In this document: one piece after another, positions 19,286 through 28,261 of the stretch
Numbering within the stretch: position 1 is the stretch's first letter
Layout of the letters: every line of letters starts with the position of its first letter
Assembly (NCBI GenBank): GCA_965219635.1
Contig: OZ244783.1
Location: forward strand, 3,038,001 to 3,102,000
Reading direction: 5' to 3'
Source: JAPOXR01 sp965219635
GTDB lineage: Bacteria; Pseudomonadota; Alphaproteobacteria; Rhodobacterales; Rhodobacteraceae
DNA length: 64,000 nucleotides
Program-made: the position numbers and the translations under genes
Notes under the pieces: model-generated
Databases searched by the model: none
Seen by the model: the letters and a program-made list of their open reading frames with translations, nothing else
What the model was told of the DNA's origin: nothing

Positions 19286-20266
19286 ATGGACAATTCGGGT
19301 GCCGACCGCACAAAGTTCCTCGAAACGGGCAGGCGTGTCATCCGCAGCGAGTCGAATGCACTGTCGGAACTGGCCAGCGTCATCGGCGACAGCTTCGCAG
19401 CTGCTGTTGAACTGCTGGCAAGCACGCATGGCCGAGTCATAGTTTCGGGGATCGGCAAGTCCGGACACATATGCCGCAAGATCGCAGCAACGCTGGCCTC
19501 GACCGGCAAGCCTGCGCATTTCGTGCATCCGGCAGAAGCCAGCCACGGCGACCTGGGAATGATGGCGGTCAATGACGCGGCGCTGATACTGTCTAATTCC
19601 GGTGAAACCAGCGAACTTGCCGATATCATTGCCTACACGAAGAGGTTCGGCATTCCGCTGGTCGGCATCGCCAGCAATCCGGAAAGCACACTCATCCGCC
19701 AGGCTGATGTGGGAATTATCCTGCCAAGGACCGATGAAGCCTGTCAGAACGGCATAATTCCGACTGTTTCAACCACGATGATGCTGGCGGTTGGCGATGC
19801 AATCGCCATCGCCCTGATGGAACACCGCGCTTTCACGCCCGCATTGTTCAGGGAATTCCATCCCGGCGGGCAACTCGGCGCCCGGCTATCCACAGTACGG
19901 GATCTGATGCACACCGGAGATGCGCTCCCGCTCGTCAGTGCCGATACAGGAATGTCCGATGCGCTCATTGAGATGACAGGCAAGGGGTTCGGTGTTGTTG
20001 GCATCTGTTCCGACGACGGCCGGCTTGATGGCATCATAACCGATGGCGACTTGCGAAGGCACATGGACGGGCTGCTTGCCAACAGCGCCAGTCAGGTCAT
20101 GACTAGAAACCCGGTTTCGATTGAGGCAAGCGAACTGGCGCAAACTGCCGTCGGCCTGATGAATGAGCGCAGGGTCACCTGCCTGTTCGTCGTCGAGTCC
20201 GGCGGTTCCCGGCGGGTCGAAGGACTACTGCATATTCATGATTGCCTCAGGGCAGGCATTGCATGA
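19286..20266 (+). CDS. kdsD: Arabinose-5-phosphate isomerase (KpsF/GutQ family)
   Basis: Converts ribulose-5-phosphate to arabinose-5-phosphate, the first step toward Kdo of the LPS inner core. It has an N-terminal SIS sugar-isomerase domain (about residues 35-175) with SGIGKSGHICRKIAATLAS and the HPAEASHGDLGM segment. Two CBS domains follow in the last third, including VGICSDDGRLDGIITDGDLRR. The length of 326 residues is normal. Its stop overlaps the start of lptC (ATGA), so Kdo synthesis and LPS export are translated together. Confidence 0.95.
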   Translation: MDNSGADRTKFLETGRRVIRSESNALSELASVIGDSFAAAVELLASTHGRVIVSGIGKSGHICRKIAATLASTGKPAHFVHPAEASHGDLGMMAVNDAALILSNSGETSELADIIAYTKRFGIPLVGIASNPESTLIRQADVGIILPRTDEACQNGIIPTVSTTMMLAVGDAIAIALMEHRAFTPALFREFHPGGQLGARLSTVRDLMHTGDALPLVSADTGMSDALIEMTGKGFGVVGICSDDGRLDGIITDGDLRRHMDGLLANSASQVMTRNPVSIEASELAQTAVGLMNERRVTCLFVVESGGSRRVEGLLHIHDCLRAGIA

Positions 20267-20871
20267 GGATCTACCGGCAAGAGGAGATTTCGAACTACTC
20301 AAGGCGGGTCGCCATATTACGGGTTGGCCTGCCGCTCGCCGCTTGTGCACTGGTTGCAATACTGGTTCTGCTTCCCTCGGACGACTTGCCCACTGCAGGA
20401 AATGGCAAGACCATGTCGGGTGGCGAGAGTCTGCAATTCAGCGGCAGGACCAATGACGGATCGGCCATAGATGTCGCACTCGCAAATTTTGTCGAGGATG
20501 GCGAGCTTACCCTGGTCGAGGGATTTGAGGCATTGATGGCCAATCCGGACGGAACAACTCACAGGGTGCTGTCGCGCCGGGTGGCCACCGGAGAGGATCA
20601 GGAATACCTGCTCATGCAAGGTGGAGCGACACTTACCGCAGGAAACAGGTTCGAGGTGAGTGGAGAAGGGTTCCGGATCGGACTGCAGGACTCTGTTCTC
20701 TCAAGCATCGGAGAGGTTACGTTCCAGTTCGATGGCGGCCAGGGAAGCGCCGGGCGGATGATCATCACGAGCAAGCCGTCGAACAACCAGGATGGCCGTT
20801 CATGGAGTTTCATAGAATTCACCGATGGTGTAGAGGTCAGTTTCCTCAAGCGCAACTTCCCGGAACAATGA
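20263..20871 (+). CDS. lptC: LPS export protein LptC
   Basis: Bitopic inner-membrane protein that takes LPS from LptB2FG and hands it to LptA. The start is at the ATG overlapping the kdsD stop; the longer frame from 20242 is less likely. One hydrophobic anchor lies near residues 20-42 (RVGLPLAACALVAILVLLP), followed by a periplasmic domain rich in beta-strands. About 202 residues. The sequence is divergent, as alphaproteobacterial LptC usually is, so position between kdsD and lptA contributes to the call. The stop overlaps the lptA start. Confidence 0.85.
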   Translation: MRIYRQEEISNYSRRVAILRVGLPLAACALVAILVLLPSDDLPTAGNGKTMSGGESLQFSGRTNDGSAIDVALANFVEDGELTLVEGFEALMANPDGTTHRVLSRRVATGEDQEYLLMQGGATLTAGNRFEVSGEGFRIGLQDSVLSSIGEVTFQFDGGQGSAGRMIITSKPSNNQDGRSWSFIEFTDGVEVSFLKRNFPEQ

Positions 20872-21362
20872 TGATGCTTCGTGTCCTTGCCCCGCTCTTC
20901 TCCCTGTTACTGGCCGTTTCGCCGCTTGCCCTGCACGCGCAGGCCGTCGAGATGGTCTTCGGTCCCGCCGATCAGGGGAAGGAGAAACAGATTCACGTCA
21001 GAGCCGCAGAGGTCGAGTTCGACCAGAATGAGGGCCTGGCGCACTTTACTGGTGACGTCGAAGTCACGCACGGAGTAGTCCAGCTGCGGTGCAGCCAGGC
21101 TGTGGTCTATACAAATGTCGAAGACTCCGAGATCCTCAGCATCACTCTCGAAGGCGGTTTGGATCTGGAAACCGACCGCGGGTCTGCGCAGGCGCAGAGG
21201 GGCGAGTATGATGTTGTTGAAGGCGTCATCCGGATGGCCGGGTCCGTCACTGTCCAGTCCGGCCAGAGCAGGTTCAGCGCTGAGGGCCTTATCTACAATG
21301 TCAACACGGGCCGCAGCCGGTTGATCAGCAACGCACAGATTGCCATCAGTGGAGATGACTGA
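20868..21362 (+). CDS. lptA: LPS transport periplasmic protein LptA
   Basis: Periplasmic OstA-like protein that forms the bridge for LPS between LptC and LptD. The start is one of three adjacent ATG codons beginning at 20868, which overlaps the lptC stop. A clear signal peptide (LAPLFSLLLAVSPLALHAQA) is followed by the OstA/LptA_N fold: IHVRAAEVEFDQNEGLAHFTGDV, then repeated beta-strand pairs including LETDRGSAQAQRGEYDV. About 164 residues, normal for the family. Confidence 0.93.
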   Translation: MMMLRVLAPLFSLLLAVSPLALHAQAVEMVFGPADQGKEKQIHVRAAEVEFDQNEGLAHFTGDVEVTHGVVQLRCSQAVVYTNVEDSEILSITLEGGLDLETDRGSAQAQRGEYDVVEGVIRMAGSVTVQSGQSRFSAEGLIYNVNTGRSRLISNAQIAISGDD

Positions 21363-21389
21363 CCCTCGCTGAAGGCAAAAGACACCGGC

Positions 21390-22136
21390 ATGCTTCCAAA
21401 TGTCGCTCAGGGGATCGTCGTCGAGGGGCTGACAAAGTTCTCTCGCAAACGGCCTGTGATTGAAGACGTCAGCCTGCGTCTTGATCGCGGCGAGGTTGTA
21501 GGCATACTGGGCCGCAACGGCGCGGGCAAAACAACCTGCTTCTACTCCATCGCCGGCCTTGTAATCCCCGACGCCGGACGCGTGTTCATTGATGGAATCG
21601 ACATAACCTTCCTGCCCATGTACCGGCGCGCCCGGCTCGGCCTCGGATATCTGCCGCAGGAGACGTCGATCTTTCTCGGCATGTCCGTACGGAACAACAT
21701 TCTCTCGGCGCTTGAATTCAGCGAACCCGATCAGCGGCTCCGCATTCACAAGCTGAATTCGCTTCTGGAAGAATTCAGCATCTCACATCTTATCGACACC
21801 CGCGCGTCCGCCCTTTCGGGCGGTGAAACCCGCCGGGTCGAGATCGCCCGTTGCCTGGCATCCGACCCGCACTATGTCCTTCTGGACGAGCCCTTTGCAG
21901 GCATCGACCCGGTGGTTGGCAGGGATATCCGCAGCCTGATACTGCAATTGCGCCAGCGCGGCATTGGCGTGTTGATCACGGATCACAACTGGCGCGAAAC
22001 ACTCTCGCTGGTTGAGCGTGTCTATGTCATGTCCGAAGGGAAGATCCTCGTTTGGGGCGCCCCGGAGGAAATCCGCGAAAACGAGAGCTTCATCAGCGAC
22101 TATCTTGGCCACGATCCCGACGCGCCCGGCGACTGA
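21390..22136 (+). CDS. lptB: LPS export ABC transporter ATPase LptB
   Basis: Cytoplasmic ATPase of the LptB2FG LPS extractor. Walker A GRNGAGKT is at residues 41-48, the Q-loop at LPQETSIF, the ABC signature LSGGE at about 141, Walker B VLLDEPFAGIDP at about 163-174, and the switch His in LITDHNWRET. 248 residues, with the C-terminal extension usual for LptB. It is 27 bases after lptA in the same operon. Confidence 0.96.
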   Translation: MLPNVAQGIVVEGLTKFSRKRPVIEDVSLRLDRGEVVGILGRNGAGKTTCFYSIAGLVIPDAGRVFIDGIDITFLPMYRRARLGLGYLPQETSIFLGMSVRNNILSALEFSEPDQRLRIHKLNSLLEEFSISHLIDTRASALSGGETRRVEIARCLASDPHYVLLDEPFAGIDPVVGRDIRSLILQLRQRGIGVLITDHNWRETLSLVERVYVMSEGKILVWGAPEEIRENESFISDYLGHDPDAPGD

Positions 22137-22143
22137 ATTGCGG

Positions 22144-22160
22144 CCGCTGCCGGGCAGCGG
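22144..22160 (+). terminator. GC-rich 7-bp hairpin after lptB
   Basis: CCGCTGC (22144-22150) pairs with GCAGCGG (22154-22160) across a three-base loop, eight bases past the lptB stop. No T-run follows. It may damp read-through into hpf or stabilise the lpt mRNA. Weak as a terminator. Confidence 0.35.
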
Positions 22161-22383
22161 ACACAACAGCCGTGGCGCTTGCCGTTCCGCCAGTCTCCAT
22201 CAGGCACTCATGCCAGGCAAATCGGCCTCGCCCCTCTTTTCCGAAAGCATGATGGCCTCCTCGCCGGGATGATTTGAAGAGTTCTTGCTGCCTGCGGATT
22301 GAATGCAGTTGTCGGCATTGCAGGGCTATCATAGTCTGTCTGAAACGGGGCCGTTCCGGCCGGTAAAACTACTCGGAGGCAGC

Positions 22384-22965
22384 ATGAGATATACCGTTAC
22401 AGGAAGGCACCTGCATGTTGGGCAGCAACTGCGGGATCATGCCGAGGAACATCTTGCCGGCGCAATCGAAAAATACGAGCTGAGGCCAACTGAGGCCGTG
22501 GCAACGCTTGCCAAGGACTCACGTGGCTTTGTTTCGGAAATCGTCGTCCACCTTTCCTCAGGCATTACGGTGCAGTCCAGCTCGTCGGCAGGCGATGTCT
22601 TCGCCGCATTCGACAGCAGCTGCCAGAAAATGGAAAAGCAGCTGCGGCGCTACAAGCGCCGGATCAAAAACCACCATCACGAGAGAACCGACCCGGTTGC
22701 GTATCATGAGGTGCCGTCATTCGTTCTCGAATCCTCTGGCGAGCATGAAGAAGAAAACGAACCGGAGACGCTGCAGCCTGTCATCATCGCCGAAATGGAA
22801 ACCCGGGTTCCGACCCTGTCGGTAGGGGAAGCGGTCCTGCAGCTCGAACTGGCGCATGCGCCGGTTCTTGTGTTCCACAATGACTCCCATGGGGGCGTCA
22901 ATGTTGTGTACCGGCGGGATGACGGCAACATCGGATGGATAGCGCCGAACGCAACCCGGAACTGA
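22384..22965 (+). CDS. hpf: Ribosome hibernation promoting factor, long form
   Basis: Binds the 30S subunit and, in the long form, dimerises ribosomes into inactive 100S particles in stationary phase. The start ATG at 22384 has GGAGG eight bases upstream. The N-terminal S30AE domain is visible (RYTVTGRHLHVGQQLRDHAEEHL, CQKMEKQLRRYKRRIKNH). A linker and the C-terminal dimerisation domain follow (TLSVGEAVLQLEL...VNVVYRRDDGNIGWI). 193 residues is the long-form size. In related genomes ptsN often follows; here the convergent IcmB-like gene begins after 69 bases instead. Confidence 0.94.
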   Translation: MRYTVTGRHLHVGQQLRDHAEEHLAGAIEKYELRPTEAVATLAKDSRGFVSEIVVHLSSGITVQSSSSAGDVFAAFDSSCQKMEKQLRRYKRRIKNHHHERTDPVAYHEVPSFVLESSGEHEEENEPETLQPVIIAEMETRVPTLSVGEAVLQLELAHAPVLVFHNDSHGGVNVVYRRDDGNIGWIAPNATRN

Positions 22966-23034
22966 TCAAGATACGGCCGGTTGGCCCTTGGCACTGAACG
23001 GCTCAGTTCCGTATTCCGGCCTGCCAAATCCTGG

Positions 23035-26019
23035 TCATGCGTGAACCGGCCCGGCCCGCGCTTTCACTTCGCTCCAGAACCGGTCGATCAACTCATCCGC
23101 AAGCGTCTCAATGATACCCGCGCGCCCTGCCGGCATCGAAACCCGGCCCTTTTTCTCAAGTGATTGTGCCGCCTTTCTCTCAATCTCGGCTTTTGCTGAA
23201 CCGAGAGGGAACCTTGCAGCAAGGATGAGTAATGACTCCCTGACTCCGAACCGCTGGTAGAGCCGCTCGCGGAGCGCGACATCCTCCGGCGTCGTTGACA
23301 ATGCCCAGAGTTCAGCTGCGCCCAGAGTGACGTTCAGCTTCTGCTTGCTCGTGCCTTCCCTGTGCCTGACGATTGCGAAGAATGGCGTGCCGTTCCGGCC
23401 AGGACCGGTCAGTTCGGTCTTGAGTATGGACTGTTCCCGTCCTGTGAGGCCGAACTGGCTCGCCAGATGGCCAGTCGCCGTTCCGGAAGGTGCGCCGAAC
23501 ATGAACACCGATGACGCCGCTTCCAGAATCTCGTTGCCGAAATCCTCCGGCAGCTGCGAGGAAAGTGCGATCCGGATGTTGTGCTTCCGGCCTTCCCTGA
23601 TGTCCTGAAGTATCTGCCGCTTGAACCCCGGCAGGGTGCCGCACCTGTGAAACTCGTCCATGGCCAGCAGCTTCGGGGTCCGCCTCCCCAGTTCGGCAAG
23701 TTGCAAGTGATGCTTGAGGTAAGCCTGAGGCAGGATTCCGGCTGCCTCGGCCGCGGTTGCCTCGGATGCATCAAGCAGCCAGTCCCTGACCAGCGATTGG
23801 CGGGCAATCATGAACATCAATGAAGCCTGCCTTTGTGTGCCGCCGCCTGTTTTTGCTGCAACAACTTCATCAAGGTCGAGCGCAACTATGCGGGCAAAGC
23901 CGGAACTGAACCTGGTGACGTTGGCAATCAGCGGGAGGTCCCGGACAGCTTCGGAGACGGACCGCCGAAAAAGCTGCAGTACCGGCTCGCCGTTCGCAGC
24001 GCGAGAGTCCCCATACAGGTTGGTCACATGGCCGGCGTGGCTGGCATCAATCAGGTCTGCCAGCACGGGAACTGCCCGCAACTGGGCCTGTGCAGCCTCC
24101 CGCTGCTTTCCGGTTGCAAACAGGGCATCGGCGGCCTGCCACCAGGTCGTGAAATCCCCAGCGAAGAAGCCGATTTGGGAGAGCGCTTCGTCTACCTCCG
24201 GCTCCTCGGCATGCAGATACCGTTTCGGCAGTTCGGCATCGGACAACCTCCGGTAGGCTTCATCAACCACCGCTCCGGCAAGACCGGTGACTGGACAAGC
24301 CGCATCGTCCTTCTCGGCCCCGGCAAGCAGTGAGAGGAAATTGACCAGAAACGATCTGCCGGCCGCATAGGGCGCCCGCATGCCGGGAGGCGTGTCGAAA
24401 GGGTTGATCGCCAGATCCGGCGTCATCTTGAGCTTCAGGTGAGCAACTTCCTGCCGTCGGCCGGCCGGAAGCGAGTCCTTGAGAAGGTCCACAAATCCCT
24501 TGGATGAATGGCCGATATCGAGAATGGCCATGCGGGGCAGCCGGGGTGTTCCTGTCTCACCAGGTTGCGCAGCGAGCACTGCCGCGAGATTGACTGCGTT
24601 CATGGCCACGGATTTGCCGAGTCCTGAACCGCCGATATAGATCTCGACCCAGCTGTTCTGCTTCGACGACCCGGGAGAATAGGGCCAGATCCTGCCATCA
24701 TCGGTCCGGAAGAGCATGGCTCCCGTGTTCCAGGGGCTGGCCTGGCGCGCCAGGGGCATGAGGGCCAGCGCGTGCGAAAGAGGAGCCGCTGCGACCGGAG
24801 CCGTCGAGTCTGGCGCCATTGACACCACAGTCGCCAGGGACGTCGCCAACGGGTCCCCCGAGACACCATCAACCGAGAGGTTGCCCCACTGCTCAGCGGC
24901 GCGGCCGAGCATTGCAGCGCTGCGCCGCAACTGCGGTCCACAACCGGCAAGCGCCCAGGTGGCCAGCGACATGCGCAGCCGAATGACCGTATCCCCGGAG
25001 CCGTCGATTTCCCTCAACCACTCGACCGCTTCCCTGAGTCTCCGGTTCTGAACCGGAGCGGCAAGGGTCAGCAACCTCGCATACTGCTCCTTCAACCGGA
25101 CCGACCGAAGTCCGCCCGGCTCGAGCAGAAACGAGAAGCGCCACGGGACCGGTTCCGGCGCAGACGTGACGGCATCGACCAGCTCATTGAACGGCTTGAT
25201 GATCTCGGGGGCAACCACGACATCGACAGCGGAAATGATGGCATCCCCGATCGCAACGGTTTGCCTGTCCAGGACCATTCCGCCCGAACTGGCGAAACGG
25301 CTGCAGAGAACCGGCTCTTCACCCAGATGCACTACCGGCACGCCGGTCTTTGCCGGCTCCGTTTGGCCATTCAGTGGAGTCCATTCATGCTTCCAGGCCG
25401 CCATTGCCGGATAAAGAGAGGCGTAGATTTCCTGCAGTGCATCGCAAGCGCCCAATACGGCTGCATCCATGTTCCTGGCGCGAAGGGCTCGGCAGAGTGC
25501 GTCAGTCAGAGACAGGTGGCGGGCATGTTGCTCGCCGAAAGCGCAGTTGGCAGTACGGTTTTTCCGGCCAGGGCCTGCACTGTTATCAACCGGAGTGGCA
25601 CCGGAACGTGTATGGACCACCAGGATGCCTGTTTCGCAGACAAGTTTTCCCCGAAACTGTTGCTGCCTCTCATCAAGAAGCGGCCCCAAATCAAGACCAA
25701 GCTCGCCAGCCCGGTTCCGGCATCTTGAGATTGCTTCCTCTACCGCCCGTTCGGCCGATACCGGGTCGCGGGCAAAATTGAATTCGATGGCGTGACCGGG
25801 CCGTGACAGGTACGGCGACAGCGCAACCCGGATTGCTTCGATATCCCGGCTCAGCTCCTCAGGCCCCGGCATTCCCCGGCACCCCCCGAGCCTGATCAGG
25901 GAAATCAGCGCACCATCCTTGAGCGCCAACGTCTTCTCGTCCTCGACTCCCTCGAGCCTGATCCTCTCGATCAAGGGGACTTCAAGCAGCCGGTCGAAAA
26001 CGCCGAACAGAAACTCCAT
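23035..26019 (-). CDS. icmB: IcmB/DotO (TraU)-like type IVB secretion ATPase
   Basis: A 994-residue VirB4/TraC-superfamily ATPase of the IcmB/DotO type, which energises type IVB secretion and IncI-type conjugation from the cytoplasmic face. The size is like IcmB (about 1000 residues). Walker A GGSGLGKSV is at about residues 462-470. A Walker B-like KLLAMDEFHR at about 783-792 is followed by ILQDIREGRKHNIRIALSSQ, the typical VirB4/TraC post-Walker B helix. The N-terminal 450 residues are divergent. It is the last gene of the icmD-icmJ-unknown-icmB block, 17 bases after the unknown gene. A generic TraC-like ATPase is the alternative, but the icmD and icmJ neighbours favour IcmB. Confidence 0.78.
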   Translation of the reverse strand: MEFLFGVFDRLLEVPLIERIRLEGVEDEKTLALKDGALISLIRLGGCRGMPGPEELSRDIEAIRVALSPYLSRPGHAIEFNFARDPVSAERAVEEAISRCRNRAGELGLDLGPLLDERQQQFRGKLVCETGILVVHTRSGATPVDNSAGPGRKNRTANCAFGEQHARHLSLTDALCRALRARNMDAAVLGACDALQEIYASLYPAMAAWKHEWTPLNGQTEPAKTGVPVVHLGEEPVLCSRFASSGGMVLDRQTVAIGDAIISAVDVVVAPEIIKPFNELVDAVTSAPEPVPWRFSFLLEPGGLRSVRLKEQYARLLTLAAPVQNRRLREAVEWLREIDGSGDTVIRLRMSLATWALAGCGPQLRRSAAMLGRAAEQWGNLSVDGVSGDPLATSLATVVSMAPDSTAPVAAAPLSHALALMPLARQASPWNTGAMLFRTDDGRIWPYSPGSSKQNSWVEIYIGGSGLGKSVAMNAVNLAAVLAAQPGETGTPRLPRMAILDIGHSSKGFVDLLKDSLPAGRRQEVAHLKLKMTPDLAINPFDTPPGMRAPYAAGRSFLVNFLSLLAGAEKDDAACPVTGLAGAVVDEAYRRLSDAELPKRYLHAEEPEVDEALSQIGFFAGDFTTWWQAADALFATGKQREAAQAQLRAVPVLADLIDASHAGHVTNLYGDSRAANGEPVLQLFRRSVSEAVRDLPLIANVTRFSSGFARIVALDLDEVVAAKTGGGTQRQASLMFMIARQSLVRDWLLDASEATAAEAAGILPQAYLKHHLQLAELGRRTPKLLAMDEFHRCGTLPGFKRQILQDIREGRKHNIRIALSSQLPEDFGNEILEAASSVFMFGAPSGTATGHLASQFGLTGREQSILKTELTGPGRNGTPFFAIVRHREGTSKQKLNVTLGAAELWALSTTPEDVALRERLYQRFGVRESLLILAARFPLGSAKAEIERKAAQSLEKKGRVSMPAGRAGIIETLADELIDRFWSEVKARAGPVHA

Positions 26020-26036
26020 GGCCGGTGGACCTATTC

Positions 26037-27506
26037 TCAGGCCGAAGATTGCTGGAGCAGTTTCCGGAGCGCCTTCTTGATCGGGCGCCGTTTCTGGCCA
26101 CGCGGGTCCGCAAACCGGTCAAGCTCGGTTGCTATGCCATCGGCGCCGCCACGCATCGCCAGAGCGAAGTCCCGATCCCGGCCGCTGCCGCCAAAACCGT
26201 CCATTCCCGGCGCCAGATCGTCCTCAAAGGGACCGCCACCGGAAACCGGCCACCACCCCAGCCGCCACAAGCGGCACGTAATATCCTGCAAGGACTCTTC
26301 CGTGTCGCGAACACTGACCTTCAATGTGCATGCACGGACACTGACCAACCCGGCGCCGCAGGACTCCACAGCTTCGATCGCCGGAATCGCGGCAATCCTG
26401 TCGTGCGCTGCCAGCCACCCTGACAGGATCGGAAACACTTCCGCCTTCGCTGGCGGCCGTTCAGCAAGCGCAGACAGGATATTCTCGGCTGCAAGTCCCG
26501 CCGACCACGACAGCGTGGCAATCTCCTTGCCACCGCACGGCCGTTCATGGCTGTGCACGAGCATGCGCAACAGCGATTTTTCCTTGTCCTGCCAGCCGGA
26601 TCCGGCAAATGCGCTGCGTATCCGGAATTCGCCGTGCTCTCGGAGTCGACGCGCCTCTTCAAGGAGAAAGCACCTCCTGCCGTAGGGTCGGGCGGGTCCG
26701 GACAGCCAACTAGAGACCCACGATGGCGGCACCAGCCTGAATGGCTGAAAGGCGCCAATGATGATGATCGGCAGATCCAGTGCCTCCAGTTCGTCAAACA
26801 GCTGGCTGCATAGCGGAACATGCTGCCGCGGCAGTTTCACCTGGCACCAGGGCCCCGGAGCCGGGGTTGCAGTTCCGGCGAGCATTGACACGTAGCTGTA
26901 CCGGCAACGGACAAATGTCATCATGCGGCGTTCGCACCCGCCGCGCCCGTGCAAGCCTGTCATTCCGTATTGGTGTATGTCTCTGGAAACATGTGCGAGT
27001 GCGGCCTCGGCAGGCCGGCTTGCGTTCAAGCGGTCACGGACAAGAATCCGCAGGCCGCGCGAAAAGCTGTGGCGCCGCAGAACGCCCGTTCCGTTGAACG
27101 TCATTGCCGTGTGCGCCCGGCTGGGCAATCCGGCTGCCGCCAGAAACCCCAGCGAAATCACCCTCGATGCCATGGATGCCAGTTGCTTCGCGTGCCGGGC
27201 TTCAGGCTCGCGATCGAGCTTCCATTCAGCCAGGATTTGCTGCCAGCGCGGCCCAATCCAGCCATCGGCACGCACATGCGTCCGCAGATGGGTCGGTCCG
27301 AATGCATTCAGGTCGAGGATCGAGCGGTCCGAGAGCCAGATTGCGCTCTTCGGCGGTGGCCGCCCGTTGCCTCCCTTGCTGTCCAGCATGCGGAACCGGG
27401 TCGCAGCGATGGGCCGGTGGTCCGGCCCGGCAAGGTGAATGCCGATTTCCGGCATGAAGCCAAGTGGAGGATGGGATTGGCCGGGTTGCTTGAGGTGAAG
27501 TGTCAA
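26037..27506 (-). CDS. Unknown protein between icmJ and icmB
   Basis: I do not recognise this 489-residue protein. Its TTG start at 27506 overlaps the icmJ stop (TTGA), which implies coupled translation; an ATG at 27455 is an alternative. It has no signal peptide and no clear membrane helix. It is rich in Arg, Trp and Pro and has several Cys and His residues without a clear metal-binding pattern. There is one hydrophobic strand (LDLPIIIIGAFQPF) and a basic C-terminus (RGQKRRPIKKALRKLLQQ). Its place inside an otherwise standard icmJ-icmB pair suggests a cytoplasmic part of the secretion or coupling complex, but this is inference from position only. Confidence 0.7.
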   Translation of the reverse strand: MTLHLKQPGQSHPPLGFMPEIGIHLAGPDHRPIAATRFRMLDSKGGNGRPPPKSAIWLSDRSILDLNAFGPTHLRTHVRADGWIGPRWQQILAEWKLDREPEARHAKQLASMASRVISLGFLAAAGLPSRAHTAMTFNGTGVLRRHSFSRGLRILVRDRLNASRPAEAALAHVSRDIHQYGMTGLHGRGGCERRMMTFVRCRYSYVSMLAGTATPAPGPWCQVKLPRQHVPLCSQLFDELEALDLPIIIIGAFQPFRLVPPSWVSSWLSGPARPYGRRCFLLEEARRLREHGEFRIRSAFAGSGWQDKEKSLLRMLVHSHERPCGGKEIATLSWSAGLAAENILSALAERPPAKAEVFPILSGWLAAHDRIAAIPAIEAVESCGAGLVSVRACTLKVSVRDTEESLQDITCRLWRLGWWPVSGGGPFEDDLAPGMDGFGGSGRDRDFALAMRGGADGIATELDRFADPRGQKRRPIKKALRKLLQQSSA

Positions 27507-28246
27507 CCGGCAATATCCGCCTGGTGAGCGGCACAGAGGCGGCGGACTGCATCGATATCCTGCTCATGCAGCCAGAAGTCCGATATTGCTTGGCCGGCCA
27601 GGTCGATGAACCCGCAGCCGTCCCATCGGCTCAAGGACTCGCTTGGCCGTTTTGCATGGCCCAGAATTCGGTCTGCCGCCACTGGCCAGAATCTGGCAAC
27701 CGGATCGATCATTGACAGAACCTCTTTCTGTCTGTCGGCACCGCACAATGCCTTCAGCGCGAACAGGGCATCGATCATGCCCTCCGGATGCGATGCCGAC
27801 AGCATGCTGGCGAAGACCCGTTCCCGGCGCTGTGTGGCCAGAGCGATCTCGCGGGCCGCCTCGGCAAGCTCCTGGTCAATGATCCTGCCGGACCGGTCCT
27901 CGGACGCCAGCATGGTCAGCCAGGCAGTCCGGTTGATTGCGCCCTGCGTCATTGATGGAGCCCAGATCAGTCTCAGCCGCCCCTTGATGCCGGCCCAGAC
28001 CGGATGGCACAGGTTGTGGCAGAACTGGCAGATCGTGCGGAGTCCATCGGCTCCGCAGGCGCCATGTTGCAGGACATGATCGATTTCCATGTAGCCGTGG
28101 AAACGGAAACCGCACCGGTGGCAGGTCCAGTCATCCCTCTGGAAGCGATCGGCAATCGCCTTTCCATTTCCGTGTGCCAGAGTGGCATGGGTCCATGCGC
28201 CCATGGCCGCAATATCGGCCGGTATCTCCATGATCTCCGACAGCAT
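27503..28246 (-). CDS. icmJ: IcmJ/DotN-like zinc-binding protein
   Basis: 247 residues resembling IcmJ/DotN (TraT of IncI), a zinc-binding component of the type IV coupling complex with an HNH-like fold. The motif is clear: Cys42-x-x-Cys45-GF, then the MEIDHVLQHGA segment with Asp56 and His57, and Cys73-x-x-Cys76 followed by LCHP. It is 15 bases downstream of the icmD-like gene and overlaps the next gene. IcmD-IcmJ-IcmB is a conserved order in Legionella. An HNH nuclease is the alternative by motif alone; context makes IcmJ more likely. Confidence 0.7.
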   Translation of the reverse strand: MLSEIMEIPADIAAMGAWTHATLAHGNGKAIADRFQRDDWTCHRCGFRFHGYMEIDHVLQHGACGADGLRTICQFCHNLCHPVWAGIKGRLRLIWAPSMTQGAINRTAWLTMLASEDRSGRIIDQELAEAAREIALATQRRERVFASMLSASHPEGMIDALFALKALCGADRQKEVLSMIDPVARFWPVAADRILGHAKRPSESLSRWDGCGFIDLAGQAISDFWLHEQDIDAVRRLCAAHQADIAG

Positions 28247-28261
28247 GGCGGCCGATTCAGT

